DNA of 64,000 nucleotides from NCBI RefSeq assembly GCF_000757385.1, contig NZ_JRHH01000001.1, positions 578,040 through 642,039 on the forward strand. Reading direction: 5' to 3'. Source of the DNA: Flavobacterium aquatile LMG 4008 = ATCC 11947. GTDB taxonomy: Bacteria > Bacteroidota > Bacteroidia > Flavobacteriales > Flavobacteriaceae. The stretch's first letter is position 1; each line of letters begins with the position of its first letter. The notes under the pieces were generated by a model. The model had not been told where the DNA came from and did no database searches. It saw nothing but the letters and a program-made list of their open reading frames with translations. The position numbers were made by a program, and so were the translations under genes. This document shows, piece after piece, positions 50,676 through 60,681 of the stretch.

Positions 50676-52808
50676 TTACTTATTATTGTCTATAATATAG
50701 TTCAATACTTTGGTCATTAAATGTACTCGGTCTTTACCAATAACATTGTGTTTGTGCATTGGGTAAGGAAAATAGTCTACTTGTTTTCCAGCTTCAACGA
50801 ACTTTTTTACTAGGGATAAATTGTGTTGTTCTACCACAACATCATCATTTGTACCATGAATTAAAAGTAATTTTCCTTTTAAATCTTTAACGTAAGTTAG
50901 TAAACTTGATTCTTCAAATCCTTTAGCATTTTCTGCTGGTGTATCCATATAACGCTCGCCATACATTGCTTCATACCATTTCCAATCTACAACTGGTCCG
51001 CCGGCAACACCAACTTTAAAAGCATCTGGTTTTCTTAGCATTAATGAATTTGTCATAAATCCGCCATAACTCCAACCGTGAACAGCCAAACGATTTCCGT
51101 CAACATAAGGTAATGATTTTAAGTATTCTACACCTTTCATTTGATCTTCAATTTCGTTGGTTCCACATTTTCCATGAATAACACTTTCAAATGCAAATCC
51201 GCGATTGTCAGAACCACGATTGTCTACTGTAAATACCAAATAACCTTGTTCTGCCATCCAATACATCCATAAATTCGCTCCGTCTAAATAGGAATTGGAA
51301 ATCATTTGTGCATGTGGTCCGCCATAAACATAAACCATTACTGGATATTTTTTATTTGGATCAAAATTACTTGGTTTTATTAAACGTGTATATAAATCGG
51401 TTGTTCCATCGGCAGCTTTAATCGTTTTAATTTCAGCCGAACCCATTTCATAACCGTCGTATTTATTCTTACTTTCTAATAAAGTAGTAGCTTTTAAATT
51501 TTTATCATACAATACTGATTTTGAAGGAGTAGAATGATTAGAATATTCATCAAAAAACCAATTTCCATCTGATGAAATTGTAACGTTGTGAACGCCTTCG
51601 TCTTTGGTAATCAAGGTTTGCTTTCCTTTTAAATCTACTTTATAAACCAACATATTCGTTGGGTTTGGTCCTGTTGCTTTAAAATAAATTTCGGTTCCAG
51701 CAGGATTTGTTCCTATGATATCTCTTGTAACAAATTTATTATTGGTCAATTGTTTGATTAATTTACCATCAATTGTGTAATAGTATAAGTTTTGAAAACC
51801 ATCTTTTTCGCTATGCCAAACAAAATTATTAGATTTTGAACTAGGGAAAAACGCATCGTGTTCTGGTTCTACCCATTTAGGATTCGTTTCATTTAATAAA
51901 GTTTTGATGAATTTACCCGAATTTGCATCATATAAATTCAAACACATATCATTTTGACCACGGTTTAACTCAGCAATCAAGATGTATTTTTCATCTGGTG
52001 TCCATGAAAGATTTGTTAAATAATCTTCTGAATTATTTCTTGGAGCGATAAAAACCGTTTTCCCAGTTGCAAGATTGTAGATTCCAACTTTTGGTTTTTC
52101 CGATTTTTGACCTATCATTGGATATTTTATCGAAACCAATTTCCCTGGAGTTTCATTTACATCTAATAATGGATAATCGGCAACTTCGGTTTCATCTTTT
52201 TGGTAAAAAGCTAATAAAGATGCTTTTGGTGACCAGAAAATTCCGCCTGAAATTCCGAATTCACTTCTAGAAATAGTTTGTCCAGAAACGATATTTTTAT
52301 CAGTATTAGAAGTTACTGCAATTTTTTCTTTGTTTTTATTTAAGAAATATAAATTGTTTCCTTCAGTAAAAGCAAGGTTTTGATTGGCTTTATCAAAGGT
52401 TAGATTCTCTGCATTTTCAACCGCATCTTGAATTTTTTTACCAGATTTTGAAGTAAGCGAATACAAATAATAATTTCCGTTTTCCGAAACTATGATTGTG
52501 CTTGCATCAATCCACTGCAATCCGAAGAAGTTTTTCAATTTTGTACCTAAAGCCGAATTGATTTCTGCTAAAGTAACTAATTCAAATGTTTTTTTATCTG
52601 ATGTTGTAGCAGTTACCATCTTGCTCCAACCATCGGTATAATAAACGTATTTGTTTGAGTTCGGAATCCATTGAAAACCAGTTAATCTATCGGCTCCAAA
52701 TTTTCTTCCTTGTTGTAAAACGCCGTCTTCTAATGTAATTTTCTTTAATTGCGCTTGCGATGTAAAAGCAAGGAATAAGCTAAAGAAAACAATAATTTTT
52801 TTGTTCAT
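50676..52808 (-). CDS. S9-family prolyl dipeptidyl peptidase (DPP-IV-like)
   Basis: Exported serine peptidase of 710 residues, releasing X-Pro dipeptides. The signal peptide is MNKKIIVFFSLFLAFTSQA. An N-terminal beta-propeller spans about 30-440. The C-terminal alpha/beta domain has the nucleophile Ser in HGWSYGGFM (near residue 580), Asp in HGTNDDVV and His in MHKHNV near the C-terminus. YVYGGPHAQM precedes. The length and motifs agree with the S9B subfamily. It is expected in the periplasm or outer membrane. Confidence 0.92.
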   Translation of the reverse strand: MNKKIIVFFSLFLAFTSQAQLKKITLEDGVLQQGRKFGADRLTGFQWIPNSNKYVYYTDGWSKMVTATTSDKKTFELVTLAEINSALGTKLKNFFGLQWIDASTIIVSENGNYYLYSLTSKSGKKIQDAVENAENLTFDKANQNLAFTEGNNLYFLNKNKEKIAVTSNTDKNIVSGQTISRSEFGISGGIFWSPKASLLAFYQKDETEVADYPLLDVNETPGKLVSIKYPMIGQKSEKPKVGIYNLATGKTVFIAPRNNSEDYLTNLSWTPDEKYILIAELNRGQNDMCLNLYDANSGKFIKTLLNETNPKWVEPEHDAFFPSSKSNNFVWHSEKDGFQNLYYYTIDGKLIKQLTNNKFVTRDIIGTNPAGTEIYFKATGPNPTNMLVYKVDLKGKQTLITKDEGVHNVTISSDGNWFFDEYSNHSTPSKSVLYDKNLKATTLLESKNKYDGYEMGSAEIKTIKAADGTTDLYTRLIKPSNFDPNKKYPVMVYVYGGPHAQMISNSYLDGANLWMYWMAEQGYLVFTVDNRGSDNRGFAFESVIHGKCGTNEIEDQMKGVEYLKSLPYVDGNRLAVHGWSYGGFMTNSLMLRKPDAFKVGVAGGPVVDWKWYEAMYGERYMDTPAENAKGFEESSLLTYVKDLKGKLLLIHGTNDDVVVEQHNLSLVKKFVEAGKQVDYFPYPMHKHNVIGKDRVHLMTKVLNYIIDNNK

Positions 52809-52843
52809 GATTACTATTTGTTTGTTGTTGTAAAGGTATAAAA

Positions 52844-52882
52844 AAAGGATAATGATTAGTTAGACTAAAATCATTATCCTTT
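52844..52882 (-). terminator. Terminator downstream of the U32 gene
   Basis: AAAGGATAATGATT (52844-52857) and AATCATTATCCTTT (52869-52882) form a 14-bp perfect stem with an 11-base loop between the U32 stop and the DPP-IV start. Confidence 0.8.
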
Positions 52883-52932
52883 GTTACATTTTATGAATTG
52901 TAAAGCTCAAACAGCAATCTGAAATCTTCAAT

Positions 52933-54798
52933 CTAATCTTCTTCAATTTCAAATTCGGCATCTTTCTCCCAAATTTCCATTTCACATGGCTTGCAATTGA
53001 ATTTTAGTTTGTATTCTAATTCGCCTTGTTTTAAAACTAATGGTTCTTTAAGCTTAGTTTCCATTGTATCTTTATGATATTTTGGACATTTTTCTAATTC
53101 GTATTTGATGCAATATTTGGTAGTCATCACTCGTGATTTTCCTGGATCCCATTGCAATTCGAATGCTTTTTCAATTTCCGTTACGCCGTGTCTTTCATAA
53201 AATTTACGAGCCACTTTATTAGCAACATTATACGTAAAATCCAACTTACTTTCTGGATAAGGATGCGATGTTTTTACGATTTGATGTTCGTGACGAACGT
53301 AATTTGCCAAACGAATTTCAGATAATTGTTCGTAAACCGTTCGACGCATTTCATTGATTTTTGAAATAGGAAGAAACCAATTTTGCGAAAATACTACATC
53401 AATTTCATCAGCAGTGTAAGGTGTAAAACCTGTTTTTGCTAAATTTATTTTGAAGTTTTCTTCTATCGATTCGTTATTTTTAGTAGTTTCCTTCGGATGA
53501 ACCAAAGTTACCGTGCTCACATTTCCATCTTCATCGGTTGCCATTAATTGAAATCCGTTTTCGGTTTCAGATAATAATAAAGTCGTACTAATTTTTCGAA
53601 CCGCACTATCTTCACGTTCTACTATTTTGATAAAAGCAGCATCATTATTTCTGTAAATGAAAGTTCCTTCTTTGATTTCCTTTAAAACATTTGGAAAAAC
53701 GAATCCGTTTTCGGCTCTATTTACATAAATACCATCTGCTTCGTTATTTTCGTTGATGAAGCAAAGTCCGTCGCCATTATTCAATAAATGACCGTTTTCA
53801 ATTTCATACGAATTTCCAACCGTTTGAATTAGTTTCCCTATATATTGACCTTTCGATTTTGGGCTTTCCCAAGAACCGATAGCTTGGTGTCTTTCATTTA
53901 CAAAATAATCGGTGTAACCACGATTGAAACTTCTATCTAGCGAAGAATCAAAAGTATAAGTGCATTTTCCAGACGAAGCTTTGGTATATTTAGTACTATT
54001 TTCTTCTAAAAAAGCATCTAATTTCTGACGTAAATACGACACATTATTTTTTACATAAACTATATCTTTTAGACGTCCTTCAATTTTAAAGGATACAATT
54101 CCTGCTTCAATTAAATTCGGAATTTGATCTGAAACATCGAAGTCTTTTATAGAAAGTAAGTGACTGTTTTTTATTAAAGTATCGCCATGACCATCAATTA
54201 AGTTGTAAGGCAAACGGCAGTTTTGAGCACACGAACCACGATTGGCAGAACGTTCGCCATTGGCAACACTCATGTAGCAATTTCCGCTGAAGGAAACGCA
54301 TAACGCACCAGTTACGAAGAATTCTAGTTCTACATCACTAGCTTCACTGATTTCTTTTATTTGATGCAAATTCAATTCACGCGCCAAAACAACACGTTTA
54401 ATTCCGGCATCTTTTAGGAATTTTATTTTATCCGCATCACGATTATTGGCTTGCGTACTTGCGTGAAGAACAATTGGAGGCAACTCCATTTCCATAATCG
54501 CCATGTCTTGAACGATAAGCGCATCGACACCAATATCATACAACTGATAAATCATTTTGCGACACGTTTCTAGTTCGTTATCATATAATATGGTATTGAT
54601 AACTACGAAAACTTGGGCGTTAAAAAGGTGTGCATATTTTACTAAATCTGCAACATCTTCGATAGAATTGTTGGCATTGGAACGCGCTCCAAATTGTGGT
54701 GCACCAATATAAACTGCATCGGCACCTGCATTTATTGCTGCCATTCCGTGAATTAAATCTTTTGCTGGAGCAAGTATTTCTATTTTTTTCTTCATCAA
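52933..54798 (-). CDS. U32-family peptidase/hydroxylase (RlhA-like)
   Basis: 621 residues. The U32 core is diagnostic: EILAPAKDLIHGMAAINAGADAVYIGAPQFGARS near the start, and FVTGALCVSFSGNCYMSVANGERSANRGSCAQNCRLPY (two-cysteine cluster pattern). The C-terminal part has CIKYELEKCPKYH and CKPCE, which could bind an iron-sulfur cluster. The length and C-terminal extension resemble RlhA, the U32 protein that hydroxylates C2501 of 23S rRNA in E. coli, more than short collagenase-like U32 proteins. Collagenase activity is less likely. Monocistronic. Confidence 0.82.
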   Translation of the reverse strand: MMKKKIEILAPAKDLIHGMAAINAGADAVYIGAPQFGARSNANNSIEDVADLVKYAHLFNAQVFVVINTILYDNELETCRKMIYQLYDIGVDALIVQDMAIMEMELPPIVLHASTQANNRDADKIKFLKDAGIKRVVLARELNLHQIKEISEASDVELEFFVTGALCVSFSGNCYMSVANGERSANRGSCAQNCRLPYNLIDGHGDTLIKNSHLLSIKDFDVSDQIPNLIEAGIVSFKIEGRLKDIVYVKNNVSYLRQKLDAFLEENSTKYTKASSGKCTYTFDSSLDRSFNRGYTDYFVNERHQAIGSWESPKSKGQYIGKLIQTVGNSYEIENGHLLNNGDGLCFINENNEADGIYVNRAENGFVFPNVLKEIKEGTFIYRNNDAAFIKIVEREDSAVRKISTTLLLSETENGFQLMATDEDGNVSTVTLVHPKETTKNNESIEENFKINLAKTGFTPYTADEIDVVFSQNWFLPISKINEMRRTVYEQLSEIRLANYVRHEHQIVKTSHPYPESKLDFTYNVANKVARKFYERHGVTEIEKAFELQWDPGKSRVMTTKYCIKYELEKCPKYHKDTMETKLKEPLVLKQGELEYKLKFNCKPCEMEIWEKDAEFEIEED

Positions 54799-54959
54799 CT
54801 AATTTCCTTAAATAAAAGTGTGCAAAGGTCTTATATTTTATTGAAGATTTCTAATTTTATTTTGGCAAATCAAATTATTTAAAACTCATTGAAAAATAGA
54901 AGCATATATTTAAAAGTAGTTTTGCTTTTGATAAAATTTATATTTGCTTGCAAAATGTT

Positions 54960-55415
54960 TTATTTACAAATATCATTTACAATTTTTAAATGATGGTTGG
55001 TGTGTAATTTCAAAAACCATTCGGTTGATTTTTTATTTAAATTTCCAAAAAAAGGATGTTGAAAGTAGGCATTTTTATCAAGAGATTTCCATTCTTCTAT
55101 AATTGTATTTACATTTTGTAAGCTATTTGTAAGTGATTCTTCGGAAATAGTTCCGTCAGGTAGAACTACTTTTGGAGCTTTGGCTTTACCTCTTGGAATG
55201 AAACCAATGATTGAAATAAACAATTTACTTTTATTAAACTTCCATTGGTATTCTATAGGATTGGAGTTTTTAACAGCTAAAGAAATTTGATGTATTGTTT
55301 TCAAACTGTGTTCTATTTGCCAACCAACAGTGGAATTAGAAACTGAAGGGTTTGCCTTATCGAAAAAAGGAATCTTAGATTCTAGTTGGGAAATTAGATT
55401 TTCGAGATCTTGCAT
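54960..55415 (-). CDS. DUF1569 protein (DinB-like four-helix fold)
   Basis: 151 residues matching DUF1569: NSTVGWQIEHSLKTIHQIS with a metal-type His, a GKAKAPKVVLPDG loop, HPFFGNLNKKSTEWFLKLHTNHHLKIV at the end with further His residues that could make up a DinB-like metal site. It is probably a small thiol-transferase-fold protein; the function is unknown. It is downstream of cphA after a terminator and separate in transcription. Confidence 0.75.
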   Translation of the reverse strand: MQDLENLISQLESKIPFFDKANPSVSNSTVGWQIEHSLKTIHQISLAVKNSNPIEYQWKFNKSKLFISIIGFIPRGKAKAPKVVLPDGTISEESLTNSLQNVNTIIEEWKSLDKNAYFQHPFFGNLNKKSTEWFLKLHTNHHLKIVNDICK

Positions 55416-55432
55416 GATGTAAAATTTAAAAA

Positions 55433-55463
55433 AAATCCCAAAAACTTATAGGATTTGGGATTT
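55433..55463 (-). terminator. Terminator of cphA
   Basis: AAATCCCAAA (55433-55442) and TTTGGGATTT (55454-55463), perfect 10-bp stem with A-run outside on the downstream side. Confidence 0.85.
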
Positions 55464-55483
55464 TAGTATTCAAAATTTATTTT

Positions 55484-58105
55484 TTAAATATTCTCTTCTT
55501 GTTCTTTATCTAAATATTCTTGTACAATATTTATTGCATTGGTTACTACGTCGCTTAAAGCTGTAATAAACGTTCCGTCTTCGGCATTGTCGATGGCGTG
55601 TTTAATGGCTTCTACTTCTTTACTGATAATTTCATGTGTAACATTTCTGCCAGAAGCGGCGATGCCTTCCATAATCAAACCAATAATTTCTTCTTCGGTT
55701 CTTCCGCGAAGGTATTTTTCTTGACGGATGATGATGTGGTCAAACATTCGTGCTGCAATTGTAGCGCATTCTTTAATGTCTTCGTCACGTCTGTCACCAA
55801 CACCTGCGATAATTCCGATTTTTTTGGTAGCTTCAACACTACTTAAATATTCTTCAACACCTCTATAACCTGACGGATTGTGAGCAAAGTCAATCAATAC
55901 TTTAAATCGTCTGAACTCAAAAATATTCATTCTGCCTGGCGTTTGTGCCGCACTTGGAATGAATGTTTGTAGTGATAAACTGATGTCTTCGGTTTTGAAT
56001 CCTTGTAAATAAGCTGCAAGAGTTGCCGCAAGTACATTGGCAATCATGAATTTAGCTTTTCCACCTAAAGTTAAGGGAACATGCGTTGCTCTTTCTACAC
56101 GAATTTTCCATTCGCCTTTCTTGATGGTGATGTATCCGTTTTCGTAAACTGCTACAATTTTTCCTTCTTTAGCAAATTGCTTCACTTTCGGATTGTCTTC
56201 ATCCATAGAGAAATACGCAATATTGCAACTCAATTCGTTTGCGATTTTCAAACATTGGTCGTCTTCGGCATTTAAAATTGCCCATCCATCTTTTTTGATA
56301 CTTCGAACAACAGTTGCTTTAACTCGAGCTAAATCATCTAAATTATGAATATCGGCTAATCCTAAATGATCTTCTTGAATGTTGGTGATAATTCCGATAT
56401 CGCATCGGCTAAAACCTAAACCAGAGCGAAGGATTCCACCACGAGCTGTTTCAAGAACGGCAAATTCTACGGTTGGATCTTTTAGAATATATTCGGCAGA
56501 AATTGGTCCGGTTGTATCGCCTTTTTCCATCAAATGATTTTGAACATAAATACCATCGGAAGTGGTGAATCCAACTCGGTAACCATTATTTTTTACAATA
56601 TGTGCAATAAGTCGAGTAGTAGTGGTTTTTCCATTAGTTCCGGTAACTGCAATAATCGGAATTCTACTAGGTTTTCCTGGAGGATAAAGCATGTCAATAA
56701 CTGGAGCGGCGACGTTTCTAGGCAAACCTTCGCTTGGCGCTAAGTGCATTCTAAAACCTGGCGCAGCATTAACTTCAAGAATACAACCACCATTTTCTTT
56801 TAACGGTTGCGTTAGATTTTCTGCCATGATATCAACACCACAAATATCCAATCCGATTACGCGAGAAATTCTTTCGCAAAGGAAAATATTTTCGGGATGC
56901 ATCATATCAGTTACATCTACCGAAGTTCCACCAGTACTTAAATTCGCTGTCGATTTTAAGTAAACAACTTCATCTTTTCTAGGAACTGTTTCTAAAGAAT
57001 AGCCTAATTTTTCTAATAAATCTGTAGTATCTCTATCGACATCAATTTGGGTTAACACATTTTCGTGACCATAACCACGTTTCGGATCAAGATTAGTTTC
57101 ATCAATTAATTGTTGGATAGTTTGTTTTCCGTCACCTTTTACGTGAGCAGGTTCTCTTTTTGCGGCAGCAACTAGCTTATTGTCAATTATTAAAACTCTA
57201 AAATCGTAACCAGTAATGAATTTTTCTACAATAACTCTGTGACTGTATTTTTTTGCGTAGGCTAAACCTTCAACAGCATCTTCCCATTTTTTCACATTAA
57301 TTGAAGCACCTTTTCCGTGATTTCCGTCTAATGGTTTTAGTACGATTGGATATCCAATTTTATTAACAACTGCAGCCAAATCATCTTCATCAACACAAAT
57401 TCCGCCACTTGCTACAGGAATTGAAGCAGCATCTAACATCTTCTTGGTTTGCTCTTTATTACAAGCAATATCTACTGCAATGCTACTGGTTTTACAAGTA
57501 ATAGTTGCTTGAAAACGCAATTGATTTACTCCATATCCTAGTTGTACCAGTGAGTTTGTTCCAAGACGAATCCATGGAATATCTCTTGCAACAGCTTCTT
57601 CGACAATACTTCCTGTTGATGGTCCAAGACGCACGCGTTCACGAATTTCGCGCATTTTTTGAATGTCACCTTCTACATCATATTCTGTACCTGCAATTAA
57701 TGATTCGGCAATAGCAACGGCACTTTCTGCAGCAAAAAGTCCAACATTTTCTTCTGTGTAACTGAATACTACATTGTATATTCCAGGAGTTTTTGTTTCA
57801 CGTGTTCTACCAAAACCAGTTTCCATTCCGGCAAGCGATTGAATTTCCAAGGCGATATGTTCAATAACGTGACCCATCCAAGTTCCTCTTTCTACACGTG
57901 AGAAGAATCCACCTCGGCATCCTTCTGAGCAACGATGCTCAATCATTGTAGGAAACATAGCTTCGATACGCTCGCGAAAACCTTCAATTTTATTAGTTGG
58001 ACGCTCTTCCATATCTTCTAAATCCAAACGCATCTGGATTAGTTTTTTTCTTTGTACACTCCAAATATTTGGTCCACGTAGCGCTTGAATTTTATCGATT
58101 TTCAT
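55484..58105 (-). CDS. cphA: Cyanophycin synthetase
   Basis: Builds cyanophycin, a poly-aspartate backbone with arginine side groups used as a nitrogen store. 873 residues, the normal CphA1 length. Three parts are seen: the N-terminal domain (about 1-160, EHRCSEGCRGGFFSRVERGTWMGHVIEH), the ATP-grasp domain (about 210-475, VLKPLDGNHGKGASINV, ILEVNAAPGFRMHLAPSEG), and a Mur-ligase-like domain with P-loop VTGTNGKTTTTRLIA (about 487-501) and DFAHNPSGYRGV. cphB and the isoaspartyl peptidase lie divergently, so the pathway is complete. Polymer formation in this organism is predicted, not shown. Confidence 0.94.
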   Translation of the reverse strand: MKIDKIQALRGPNIWSVQRKKLIQMRLDLEDMEERPTNKIEGFRERIEAMFPTMIEHRCSEGCRGGFFSRVERGTWMGHVIEHIALEIQSLAGMETGFGRTRETKTPGIYNVVFSYTEENVGLFAAESAVAIAESLIAGTEYDVEGDIQKMREIRERVRLGPSTGSIVEEAVARDIPWIRLGTNSLVQLGYGVNQLRFQATITCKTSSIAVDIACNKEQTKKMLDAASIPVASGGICVDEDDLAAVVNKIGYPIVLKPLDGNHGKGASINVKKWEDAVEGLAYAKKYSHRVIVEKFITGYDFRVLIIDNKLVAAAKREPAHVKGDGKQTIQQLIDETNLDPKRGYGHENVLTQIDVDRDTTDLLEKLGYSLETVPRKDEVVYLKSTANLSTGGTSVDVTDMMHPENIFLCERISRVIGLDICGVDIMAENLTQPLKENGGCILEVNAAPGFRMHLAPSEGLPRNVAAPVIDMLYPPGKPSRIPIIAVTGTNGKTTTTRLIAHIVKNNGYRVGFTTSDGIYVQNHLMEKGDTTGPISAEYILKDPTVEFAVLETARGGILRSGLGFSRCDIGIITNIQEDHLGLADIHNLDDLARVKATVVRSIKKDGWAILNAEDDQCLKIANELSCNIAYFSMDEDNPKVKQFAKEGKIVAVYENGYITIKKGEWKIRVERATHVPLTLGGKAKFMIANVLAATLAAYLQGFKTEDISLSLQTFIPSAAQTPGRMNIFEFRRFKVLIDFAHNPSGYRGVEEYLSSVEATKKIGIIAGVGDRRDEDIKECATIAARMFDHIIIRQEKYLRGRTEEEIIGLIMEGIAASGRNVTHEIISKEVEAIKHAIDNAEDGTFITALSDVVTNAINIVQEYLDKEQEENI

Positions 58106-58366
58106 ATAAACAGAAAGGTTTGAATTATAATAATGAGTTGATAATTAATGTATTAATATGTAAATCTTAATCAGATTCTATAATTTTTTTAGAAATGTAT
58201 AGTGATTCTGTTAAAAAAATTAGATATAATTCAACTAAAATAGATTTTTTTAATTAGTTGGCAAAATTTATTTCGACTAAAATTATCAACTTTTTTTGGT
58301 TATAAAATATTTGAAAAAAAAGAGGTCAATAATTGCTTGTTATATCTTTTTATTTATTTTTACAAA

Positions 58367-59239
58367 ATGAACATACGAGGAAAATTAATAATAATTGGTG
58401 GTGCTGTTGATAAAGGCAGTTTTACTGAAACGAATTTGGACAGGAATGCTCCAAAAAACTTGAATTTTTTTGAAGAAGGAATTTTAAAAAGACTAATAAA
58501 AGAATCAAAGCTTAAGGAATTATCTAGAATTGAAGTAATTACAACCGCTTCTAAAATTCCAAAAGAGATTGGACCAGAATACGTAAAAGCGTTAAGTTAT
58601 TTGGGTGCAAATAATGTAGATATTTTGGATATTGTACGTCGTGAACAAGCAATGGATGCAGAAGTTTTAGCACGTTTACGGGCAGCAGATGTAGTTATGT
58701 TTACCGGTGGTGATCAATTGCGATTGACTTCTATTTTAGGCGGAACTCAGTTTGACGATATTCTAAGGGAAAAATATATCAATGAAGATTTTATTTATGC
58801 AGGAACTTCGGCTGGTGCAGCTGCGGCTTCTAGTAGCATGATTTATCAAGGAAGTAGTAGCGAAGCATTATTGAAAGGCGAAGTAAAAATTACATCTGGG
58901 TTAGGATTAATTGACGGTGTAATTATTGATACCCATTTTGTACAACGCGGACGTATTGGAAGACTTTTTCAAGCTGTTGTGGGAAATCCTAAAGTTCTCG
59001 GAATTGGACTTGGAGAAGACACTGGTTTGTTAATTACAAATGGTCGTCAGATGGAAGCAATTGGTTCTGGGCTTGTTATTTTAGTTGACGGACGAGAAGT
59101 GAAAGATACTAATTTAACTCAAGTAGAATTAGGTCAGCCAATTTCAATCAATCATTTGGTAACGCATGTTATGAGTAAGAATGATACGTTTGATTTGGAT
59201 ACTTTTAAAATGACTATTAAATCGTCACAATACGTTTAA
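58367..59239 (+). CDS. cphB: Cyanophycinase
   Basis: Serine exopeptidase of family S51 that cuts cyanophycin into beta-Asp-Arg dipeptides. The ATG at 58367 (MNIRGKLIIIGGAVDKG) is chosen over a TTG at 58337; 290 residues. Catalytic Ser148 lies in the AGTSAGA elbow, with GGDQLRLTSIL (115-124) and DTHFVQRGRIGRL following, as in CphB. No signal peptide is visible, so it is the intracellular type that mobilises the cell's own granules. The stop is followed by the isoaspartyl peptidase gene after 55 bases. Confidence 0.94.
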   Translation: MNIRGKLIIIGGAVDKGSFTETNLDRNAPKNLNFFEEGILKRLIKESKLKELSRIEVITTASKIPKEIGPEYVKALSYLGANNVDILDIVRREQAMDAEVLARLRAADVVMFTGGDQLRLTSILGGTQFDDILREKYINEDFIYAGTSAGAAAASSSMIYQGSSSEALLKGEVKITSGLGLIDGVIIDTHFVQRGRIGRLFQAVVGNPKVLGIGLGEDTGLLITNGRQMEAIGSGLVILVDGREVKDTNLTQVELGQPISINHLVTHVMSKNDTFDLDTFKMTIKSSQYV

Positions 59240-59294
59240 TTCCATATTAAATAGTAGATATCTGATATCAAATATTTAAATCTAATATTTAAAG

Positions 59295-60137
59295 ATGAAA
59301 ATAATAATTCATGGTGGTTTTTTCTCAGAATCTTCTACTAATCATGAAACGAAAGTTGCTAAACAAGAAGCATTGTTGCGAATTGTAAAAGATTCGTATG
59401 CTTATTTGCAAACGCATTCGGCAGTTGAGACTGTTGTTTATGCAGTTTCTTTATTAGAAGATGATGCGTTGTTTAATGCAGGAATTGGTTCACAGATTCA
59501 AAGTGATGGAAAGATAAGAATGAGTGCCTCTTTAATGGATGGTACAACACAAAAATTCAGTGGAGTTATCAATATTGAAGAAGTCAAAAATCCGATACAA
59601 GTTGCTTTAGAATTGATGAAAGTTGATGATAGAGTTTTGGGTGGAAGTGGAGCAACTAATTTTGCAAGACACCACGGATTTGAAAAATTTTCTACAGAAA
59701 TTACGCAGCGAAGAGCCGAATATGAAGCAAAATTAGCGGCAACTGGAACCGGAACCGTAGGTTGTGTGGCATTAGATAAAAGTGGAAATCTTGCTGCTGC
59801 AACATCAACTGGAGGAAAAGGATTTGAAATTCCGGGAAGAATATCTGATAGTGCTACCGTTGCTGGAAATTATGTCAATGAATATTGTGGAGTGAGTTTG
59901 ACTGGAGTAGGCGAAGATATTGTAAGTAATGCAACCGCTGCTAAAATTGTTACGCGAGTTACCGACGGATTTTCATTAGACAAAGCATTCGAAAAAACAT
60001 TTGCCGAATTGAAACCTTATGATGGTTTTGCAGGTGCAATTGCTATTGATAAAAATGGAAACATGTTTCACCAAGATTCGCATCCAAGTATGGTTTTTGC
60101 GAGTTTTGATGGTGAGAAGGAAGAGGTTTTTGGTTAG
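59295..60137 (+). CDS. Isoaspartyl peptidase / plant-type asparaginase
   Basis: N-terminal nucleophile hydrolase of 280 residues. It is made as a precursor that cleaves itself before the catalytic Thr154 in GTGTVGCVAL; DSATVAGNYV and GGSGATNF complete the site. Enzymes of this family split beta-Asp-Arg into aspartate and arginine, the last step of cyanophycin use. Its place directly after cphB makes that the likely job. There is no signal peptide. It is a little shorter than IaaA of E. coli. Confidence 0.9.
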   Translation: MKIIIHGGFFSESSTNHETKVAKQEALLRIVKDSYAYLQTHSAVETVVYAVSLLEDDALFNAGIGSQIQSDGKIRMSASLMDGTTQKFSGVINIEEVKNPIQVALELMKVDDRVLGGSGATNFARHHGFEKFSTEITQRRAEYEAKLAATGTGTVGCVALDKSGNLAAATSTGGKGFEIPGRISDSATVAGNYVNEYCGVSLTGVGEDIVSNATAAKIVTRVTDGFSLDKAFEKTFAELKPYDGFAGAIAIDKNGNMFHQDSHPSMVFASFDGEKEEVFG

Positions 60138-60140
60138 AGA

Positions 60141-60243
60141 TGTTGATTGAAAATAGTTATTTCTAATATAGCCCTGATTGAAGCGGCATCTCCCGATTTT
60201 TCATCGGGAATATAGCGAAAAGCAGGACAGGTGTTGATTGAAA
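60141..60243 (+). repeat. Variable-hairpin intergenic repeat (copy 1) flanked by direct repeats
   Basis: The core (60168-60225) reads ATAGCCCTGATTGAAGCGGC, the hairpin TCCCGA..TCGGGA (60191-60209), then ATATAGCGAAAAGCAGGA. Identical 12-base strings TGTTGATTGAAA lie on both sides (60141-60152, 60232-60243). The same conserved ends with a different hairpin occur at 63720-63793. It lies between the convergent peptidase and rplT genes. Confidence 0.65.
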
Positions 60244-60270
60244 GATGGACGTCTGCTTCTAAAACAAAAA

Positions 60271-60300
60271 AAATCCCAATCTTTCGACTGGGATTTTCTT
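60271..60300. terminator. Bidirectional terminator before rplT end
   Basis: AAATCCCA (60271-60278) and TGGGATTT (60289-60296) with A- and T-rich flanks, between the convergent asparaginase and rplT. Confidence 0.8.
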
Positions 60301-60336
60301 TATGTAAGTAAGTTAAACTGGTTGTACAAACGTTTT

Positions 60337-60681
60337 TTATTTTACTTTATTCACAACAGCTTTGAAAGCTTCTGGGTGATTCATTGCTAAATCTGCTAAT
60401 ACTTTACGGTTCAATTCGATACCGTTTTTCTTAACTAATCCCATGAATTGAGAGTAACTTAATCCTTCTAGTCTAGCACCAGCGTTGATACGCATAATCC
60501 ATAGAGCACGGAAGTTTCTCTTGTTTTGTTTTCTATCGCGATAAGCATAAACCATCGCTTTTTCAACTGCGTTTTTAGCAACAGTCCAAACGTTTTTACG
60601 ACGACCAAAGAAACCTTTGGCTTGCTTCATTATCTTTTTTCTTCTTGCTCTTTTAGCAACTGAATTTACTGATCTTGGCAT
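60337..60681 (-). CDS. rplT: Ribosomal protein L20
   Basis: 114 residues, normal length: [32 protein letters not shown], followed by [28 protein letters not shown]. It is needed early in 50S assembly and, in well-studied bacteria, represses its own operon by binding mRNA. Last gene of thrS-infC-rpmI-rplT. A relatively long 131-base gap separates it from rpmI. Confidence 0.97.
   Translation of the reverse strand: MPRSVNSVAKRARRKKIMKQAKGFFGRRKNVWTVAKNAVEKAMVYAYRDRKQNKRNFRALWIMRINAGARLEGLSYSQFMGLVKKNGIELNRKVLADLAMNHPEAFKAVVNKVK

Noticed and set aside
60141..60243. Riboswitch or attenuator for rplT
   Set aside because: It lies downstream of rplT and outside the asparaginase gene, and matches the repeat family instead.
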